A DNA stretch of 64,000 bases from contig CAVTEI010000003.1 of NCBI GenBank assembly GCA_963733765.1, forward strand, positions 248,001-312,000, written 5' to 3'. The DNA is from DATKAS01 sp963733765. GTDB lineage: Bacteria; Actinomycetota; Acidimicrobiia; Acidimicrobiales; DATKAS01. Numbering within the stretch: position 1 is the stretch's first letter; every line of letters starts with the position of its first letter. The translations under genes and the position numbers were made by a program. The notes under the pieces are model-generated. The model worked only from the letters and a program-made list of their open reading frames with translations. It made no database searches and had not been told where the DNA came from. Shown one piece after another: positions 59,918 through 64,000 of this stretch.

Positions 59918-60635
59918 TCAGGGAGTGGTCGGCGCGACGCCCAGGAGGCTGAGCTTGGCGGCGCGTGCCGTGCTGTCGACGAGAGCGGCGTCACCGGTGA
60001 GGTTCGCGGCGGCAGGCGACTGCGTGCCCGGCGGCGCCAACAAGACTTGCGTGAGACCGGCATGCAGCGTGTTCGCAGCGTTGATCACGGGTACGAGGGC
60101 GTTGCGCTCGACCGCCGACGGACCTCGCTGGTGGACACTCGCCAGCTGCCCGTTCAGGGCGACGAGCCGCGACTCGATGCGAGGTGCGATCACCGGCAGC
60201 GCCGATGGCTGCGCGGCAGCGAGGTTGATGCCCGACGTCGGAGAGCTCGTCGAGCAACGCAGTCGCCTGACGGTGCCAATCCGACTTGGCCTGTTGCGCC
60301 CGGGAGCGGCCGACGAACCAGGCGATGATGCCGCCGACGACGACCACTGCGATCAGGATGAGCAGCCAGGTGTCGCTGTCGTTGTCTTCGTCAGTCGGCG
60401 CTCCGGAGATCGTCGCGGGCGCCCCTGTCGTGTCCGGCGCCGCTGTCGTGTCGGGCGGGGCGGTGGTGGCCGCTGCGGTCGTCGCTGGCGCCGCGGTCGT
60501 GGGTGGCGCCGTCGTCGCGGCCTCGGTCGTCGGCGCGCCGGTCGTGGTGGTCTCCTGCGCGGACGCCACGCCTCCAACCGTGCCGACGACCGCCACTGTG
60601 AAGGCGGCGAGCAGTACTCGAACGGTGCGCGGCAT
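59918..60635 (-). CDS. Membrane protein with a Thr/Ala-rich stalk, one frameshift
   Basis: From ATG 60635 a signal peptide (VRVLLAAFTVAVVGTVGGVASAQ) is followed by about 65 Thr/Ala/Pro-rich residues outside the cell, a membrane helix (WLLILIAVVVVGGIIAWFVG) and a cytoplasmic helical domain (WHRQATALLDELSDVG ... PRIESRLVALNGQLASV ... VLLAPPGTQS). One extra G near 60240 breaks the frame; removing it joins DELSDVG to INLAAAQPSALP. Unknown function; it sits beside a receiver protein and the ArsA-like pair. Confidence 0.65.
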
Positions 60636-60654
60636 GCGCGAGACCGTACGCGAC

Positions 60655-61119
60655 CTAGCCGACTTCCGCGTCCGCCTCCGCAGGTTCGATCTCTTCCGCA
60701 ACCTCCGGGGACGCGACCTCGGGCTCGGCCGGAACGCCCTCGCGATAGGTCTCACCTCGGATGATGGCGTCGGCGGCCCGACGCAGCCGGAACGCATCGA
60801 GCGGCTTGATCAACCAGCCGTCGGCTTCGCACCGCTGCGCCAGGAACACGTCGGCGGCCCGATCGAGCAGCATCAGCACGCCGGGATCGCACAGCCGGCC
60901 TGCGCCGGCTTCGAGGTGGATCTCCATGCATGTCGCCATGCCTCCCATGTTGCCGATCTGCAGATCGAGCACCACGAGGTCCGCTTCGCGCGCGCTGAGA
61001 GCGGGCACGACGTCCTTGCCGTTGCGCACCCACCTGATCGTGGACTCGCCGTCGGCGAGTGCGGCGCGGACCTCGTCGAGGATCCAGTCCGCGTCGGTGG
61101 CAACCAGCACTTCAGACAT
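60655..61119 (-). CDS. Stand-alone response-regulator receiver protein
   Basis: 154 residues. The receiver has the acidic pair in LVATDADWILDEV, the acceptor Asp in ADLVVLDLQIGNMGG and Lys in EADGWLIKPLDAFRL. A Glu/Pro/Ala-rich tail replaces an output domain. It may signal by protein contact to the neighbouring membrane protein or to the ATPases. The start region is part of a triplicated short sequence; the ATG at 61119 is the one in frame. Confidence 0.85.
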   Translation of the reverse strand: MSEVLVATDADWILDEVRAALADGESTIRWVRNGKDVVPALSAREADLVVLDLQIGNMGGMATCMEIHLEAGAGRLCDPGVLMLLDRAADVFLAQRCEADGWLIKPLDAFRLRRAADAIIRGETYREGVPAEPEVASPEVAEEIEPAEADAEVG

Positions 61120-61157
61120 CGCGGCTTTCGGACATCACGGCTTTGGACATCACGGCG
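61115..61157. repeat. Triplicated start-codon segment upstream of the receiver gene
   Basis: Three tandem units of about 15 bp (minus strand CAAAGCCGTGATGTC type) each contain ATGTC. The two upstream ATGs share a frame and run into a TGA that overlaps the receiver's ATG, so a 12-codon ORF precedes the gene. Confidence 0.6.
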
Positions 61158-61160
61158 AGG

Positions 61161-62248
61161 CTACCGAAACAGGTGTCCGGCGATCTCATCCAACCCGTCG
61201 AGATCGTGCACGTCCGTCGTGAGGAAGGGCACGCGCACGACCGGTGCGGGTGCGACTCGACCGGCCAACCCGGCGAGATGGTCTTCCTCACTCGCGGCAA
61301 CGAGCTGAAAGTCGGCGAGGTTCGCGTACAGCTCGCCGAGGTCAGAGCCGCTGAGCGTGCGCGCCCTCTCACGCGTCGCCTCCGGACGACCGGTGCCGAA
61401 GTGAGGATGCATGCGGTTGACCACGAGCGCCGACACGGAGATGCCGCCCTCCGCGAGGCGGTCGGCGAAGTACGACGCCTCACCCACCGTGTCGCCGCGC
61501 GGTGACGCGACGAGCACGAACGCGGTCTCGGGAGCCGAGAGAAGGTGCAGCACCCGTTCGGCACGGTCTCGAAAGCCCGCTTCCATGCCCTCGAACGCTT
61601 GGAAGAACGCGATGGCGTCGTCGATGACATCGCCGCCGACGACCTTCGAGACCGTGCGAAGGAACGCTTGTGCGGCCACGTTCACGGCGCGCACGTACGG
61701 CGCGGCCGGGCGTCATCAGGATGCGGTACAGCCGGTGGTCGAGGAAACGGGTGAGGCGGCGAGGGGCGTCGAGAAAGTCGAGCGCGTTCCGCGTCGGAGG
61801 CGTGTCGACGACGACGAGGTCGAACTGCGACTCCTCGTGCAGCTCATACAGCTTCTCCATCGCCATGTACTCCTGCGTTCCAGAGAGGCGACCGGAGATG
61901 TTGCGGTAGAAGCGGTTGCCCAGGATGCGATCGACTTGCGACGCGTCCACGGCGTTGCGGGCGACGAGCTCGTCGAACGTGGTCTTCGTGTCGAGCATCA
62001 GCGCCCACAGCTCACCCGACCACTCCCCCTCGATGCGCGACGGTGTGTTCGTCAGCCCCTCGAGCCCGAGTGCATCGGCAAGACGCTTGGCCGGGTCGAT
62101 GGTCACGACGACGCTGCGACGACCCGCTCGCGCGCCGTGCATCGCGATCGATGCGGCGGTGGTCGTCTTCCCGACGCCACCCGTGCCGCAACACAGCACG
62201 ATGGAGCTGCGCGTTCAGGACCGCTTCAAGCGTCGGCGCGGGAGTCAC
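61161..62248 (-). CDS. ArsA/Get3-like ATPase, second of a pair, two frameshifts
   Basis: The start is GTG 62248, overlapping the stop of the first ATPase (GTGA): VTPAPTLEAVLNAQ, then a frame change near 62205, then IVLCCGTGGVGKTTTAASIA, the deviant Walker A. DLVVVDTPPTRNALDFLDAP is the switch II region. Near 61708 another frame change leads to APYVRAVNVAAQAFLRTVSKV and ends VRVPFLTTDVHDLDGLDEIA. The pair resembles mycobacterial Rv3679/Rv3680 (BagA/BagB), Get3-like proteins proposed to handle membrane proteins or glycerol-related metabolism. Confidence 0.85.
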
Positions 62249-63213
62249 GGCATCGCCGCGAGGTCGGCGATGCCGGCGAGCGCGGCGTCGGCCAGCACGT
62301 GCACGTCGGCGAGGGACAGGTCGGTGCTGAACACGAACGGAAGGTGGATCTGCGGCAGCGGCAGGCGGTCGGACAGCCGGGCGACTTGCTCGCGTTGCAC
62401 GACGAGCCGCGCGGCGCGAAACGACGCGGCTGCGGCGAGCGCGTCGGCCTCGCCCGGCATGAGCGCGACCTTCGCCGCTTCGGCGGCTTCCACCGGGTCG
62501 GCATCGATGCCGGGCCGTTCCGGGTAGAGGCCGTTGACCACGACTGGCCCGAGAGTCACGCCGACGCGATCCTCCAACGAGTAGGCCGTGTCGACCAGCT
62601 CGTTCACCGGCGTCTCCTCGGGCAACGTCACGAGCAGCACCGAACAACGCTCGGGGTCGGTGAGCAGCTCCATGACGTCGCGCGCCTGCGTGTTGATCGG
62701 GCCGACGGTCACCGCATCGAGCAGCCCGCGGGCCGACTCCAGGAACGTGATCGCATGTCCCGCGGCCGGTGCGTCGAGCAGGATGAGGTCGACACCTCCG
62801 CTGCGCTCGAGCTGCTTCACCTTCCCGAGCACGAGGATGTCCTCGATGCCGGGTGCCGCGGTGGCGACGACGTCGAGCGCGCCTCCGCGCACCAGGCGAT
62901 TCGAGAGCCGGCGCATGCCGTGGTCCTCGAGGTATTCGAGCAGCGCGTCGTTCGGCGTGATCGTGCGAGCCACGATCCGCCCGGTCTCGTCCGCCTCCGC
63001 GGCCTCGAGCAGGGCCAACTCGTCGTAGCGGAGCGGCCCGACCCCGAACAGGCGGCCCAGCCCGCTCTTGCCCTCGACTTCGACGATGAGCACACGCAGG
63101 CCAGACTTGGCTGCAGCGGCCGCCAAGGCCGCGGTCACCGTGGTTTTGCCCACCCCGCCCTTCCCGGCCACGATGACGAGACGGGATGTGGCGAAGAACG
63201 CCAGCGGATCCAA
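62245..63213 (-). CDS. ArsA/Get3-like ATPase, first of a pair
   Basis: 322 residues from a TTG after GAAGGGGG. The deviant Walker A is RLVIVAGKGGVGKTTVTAAL, followed by LIVEVEGKSGLGRLFG; switch II is LILLDAPAAGHAITFLESA, and VLLVTLPEETPVNELVDTAY follows the family order. No arsenite-binding Cys pairs are present, so arsenite export is unlikely. Such tandem pairs in actinobacteria form a heteromeric complex. Divergent from the NfeD-like gene, 41 bp away. Confidence 0.88.
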   Translation of the reverse strand: MDPLAFFATSRLVIVAGKGGVGKTTVTAALAAAAAKSGLRVLIVEVEGKSGLGRLFGVGPLRYDELALLEAAEADETGRIVARTITPNDALLEYLEDHGMRRLSNRLVRGGALDVVATAAPGIEDILVLGKVKQLERSGGVDLILLDAPAAGHAITFLESARGLLDAVTVGPINTQARDVMELLTDPERCSVLLVTLPEETPVNELVDTAYSLEDRVGVTLGPVVVNGLYPERPGIDADPVEAAEAAKVALMPGEADALAAAASFRAARLVVQREQVARLSDRLPLPQIHLPFVFSTDLSLADVHVLADAALAGIADLAAMP

Positions 63214-63254
63214 CCATCCCCCTTCGGAGGCTCGGTTTGCGCAGACTACCCAGC

Positions 63255-64000
63255 GTGTGCGCCGCCCTCGGCGCCGTGCTGTTCCGCGCCGTGCTGCTCG
63301 GCGCAATGCTGTTCCGCGCCGTGCTGCTCGGCGCAATGCTGCTCGGCGGCGCGCTGCTCGCCGCACCCCCGCTCGCGGCGCAAGAGTCGGACCAGCCGGC
63401 GCCGCTCGACGTGGTCGAGGTGAGCGGACTGCTGGATCCCGTGGTGGCCGACTTCATCTCGAAGTCGATCGATCGCGCGGAGGACGACGGGTGCGCAGGC
63501 GCTCGTCATCCAATTCAACAGCCGCAAGGCCGTCATCGACGACAACGACCTCGCGGACTTGGCCGACGAGATCGCCGACGCGGACGTGCCGATCGCGATC
63601 TGGGTCGGGCCGAGCGGCGCCCGGGCCTACGAGGGCAGCGGGCAGCTCGTGCTCGTGGCAGACGTGTCGGGCGTGTCGCCGGGAAGTCGGATCGGCAACT
63701 TCGGCGACCCGATCGAGGCGTCCGCGATCACCGCGGCAATGGAGAGGACGATCGAGGACTTCTGTTGCTCGTCGCTGGGGGCGGCCGAAGCAGTCGCGGA
63801 AGGCGTCGTCGATCTCAACGCGCCCGTGCTCGGGCAGTTCGTCGTCGGACTCGACGGCATCGAAGTCGACGGCGTCGTGCTGGAGACAGCAAGGACGGTG
63901 TCGAGCGCCGACGGGCCTCGCATCGAGCCGAACGCCCAGGTGCGCTTCTTCAAGCTCGACCTGCTGCCGCGGCTGATGCACACCGTGGCCAGCCCGCCCG
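63255..64000 (+). CDS. NfeD/ClpP-class membrane protein, partial at window end, one frameshift
   Basis: A hydrophobic N-terminus partly made of a duplicated LFRAVLLGAM unit, ending LLAAPPLAAQ, leads into VVEVSGLLDPVVADFISKSID and, after one base too many near 63502 (GGG run), AQALVIQFNSRKAVIDDNDL, PIAIWVGPSGARAYEGSGQLVLVAD and GEGVVDLNAP-like sequence. The pattern is that of NfeD1b proteases (ClpP-like, membrane-anchored), but the catalytic Ser position reads GSRIGNF and may be degenerate. The C-terminus lies beyond the window. Confidence 0.72.
   Translation, partial: MCAALGAVLFRAVLLGAMLFRAVLLGAMLLGGALLAAPPLAAQESDQPAPLDVVEVSGLLDPVVADFISKSIDRAEDDGCAGARHPIQQPQGRHRRQRPRGLGRRDRRRGRADRDLGRAERRPGLRGQRAARARGRRVGRVAGKSDRQLRRPDRGVRDHRGNGEDDRGLLLLVAGGGRSSRGRRRRSQRARARAVRRRTRRHRSRRRRAGDSKDGVERRRASHRAERPGALLQARPAAAADAHRGQPA
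63279..63338 (+). repeat. Perfect 30-bp tandem duplication in the signal sequence
   Basis: Two identical 30-bp units (63279-63308 and 63309-63338), each encoding LFRAVLLGAM. The duplication lengthens the hydrophobic core without changing the frame. Confidence 0.9.

Noticed and set aside
61161..63213. Arsenite pump ATPase (arsenic resistance)
   Set aside because: The ATPases lack the arsenite-binding Cys residues and no arsB, arsC or arsR is near; the Get3-like pair reading fits better.
63246..63545. Repetitive His-Cys-Ala-Glu-Gln open frame on the minus strand
   Set aside because: It is the antisense of the 30-bp duplication in the NfeD-like signal sequence and has no start or domain support.
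1..64000. CRISPR array or cas operon to go with the Cas4-like nuclease
   Set aside because: No array of regularly spaced repeats and no cas genes were seen; the 28-bp repeats are 1.4-1.7 kb apart with genes between.
1..64000. Prophage or insertion sequence
   Set aside because: No transposase, integrase, terminase or structural phage gene was found; the DUF222-HNH gene is the only mobile-type gene.

Overview
The window is high-GC DNA dense with genes on both strands, from an actinomycete (Actinomycetota), most likely of the Acidimicrobiia type. The evidence is gene content: crotonyl-CoA carboxylase/reductase, an ethylmalonyl-CoA mutase of the MeaA form, an F420-type LLM oxidoreductase, an acyl-CoA carboxylase with a small epsilon-like partner, LigC and a stand-alone LigD-type primase-polymerase, paired ArsA/Get3-like ATPases and a dnaX-ebfC-recR block. 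Many start codons sit 6-8 nt after a TAnnnT box, as expected for leaderless mRNAs. The class-level placement is inference.

Layout. 1-3550: padR-ABC ATPase-FtsX permease operon with a palindromic operator. 3555-7830: tadA, a RibD/DHFR-like reductase, a kinase-fold phosphotransferase and an amidohydrolase, with three copies of a 28-bp repeat between genes. 7834-10772: tRNA-Ser(GGA) and SRP RNA (minus), then dnaX-ebfC-recR (plus). 10981-15748: lipid/envelope genes (two PAP2 phosphatases, a lipid/diacylglycerol kinase, YihY, a PLD synthase). 15771-22621: thiolase and P450 (minus), then an overlapping run ccr, epimerase, LLM oxidoreductase, Cas4/RecB-like nuclease and an unknown protein (plus). 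22628-28559: DUF2461, MFS, secreted proteins, a 5'-3' exonuclease and an ammonium transporter. 28605-33042: Prim-Pol facing a ligC operon with two membrane-anchored propeller-like proteins. 33116-40351: SIMPL, GNAT, acyl-CoA carboxylase beta plus epsilon-like subunit, phosphoesterase, mycothiol-type isomerase fold, CoA-transferase, lipoprotein and a degenerate GGDEF protein. 40455-48839: ecm, aat, hbd, tyrosine phosphatase, S51 peptidase, cyclophilin, lysC and asd. 48853-52150: MazG, a split DUF222-HNH gene, TetR, SDR and tRNA-Pro(CGG). 52174-55107: small and broken genes after the tRNA. 55118-58687: ABC exporter with a NarL-type two-component system. 58772-64000: MerB-like protein, PNPOx-fold protein, a membrane protein, a receiver protein, two ArsA-like ATPases and an NfeD/ClpP-class protein cut by the window end.

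Working together. Thiolase, 3-hydroxybutyryl-CoA dehydrogenase, Ccr, the epimerase and Ecm are most of the early ethylmalonyl-CoA pathway; acyl-CoA carboxylase and CoA-transferase fit the same acyl-CoA metabolism. ccr and hbd share an upstream element at the same distance from their start codons.

Caution. About a dozen genes carry single-base frame breaks, some in or next to short runs of one base and including asd, which is normally essential. I read most as sequence errors and annotate those genes across the break.
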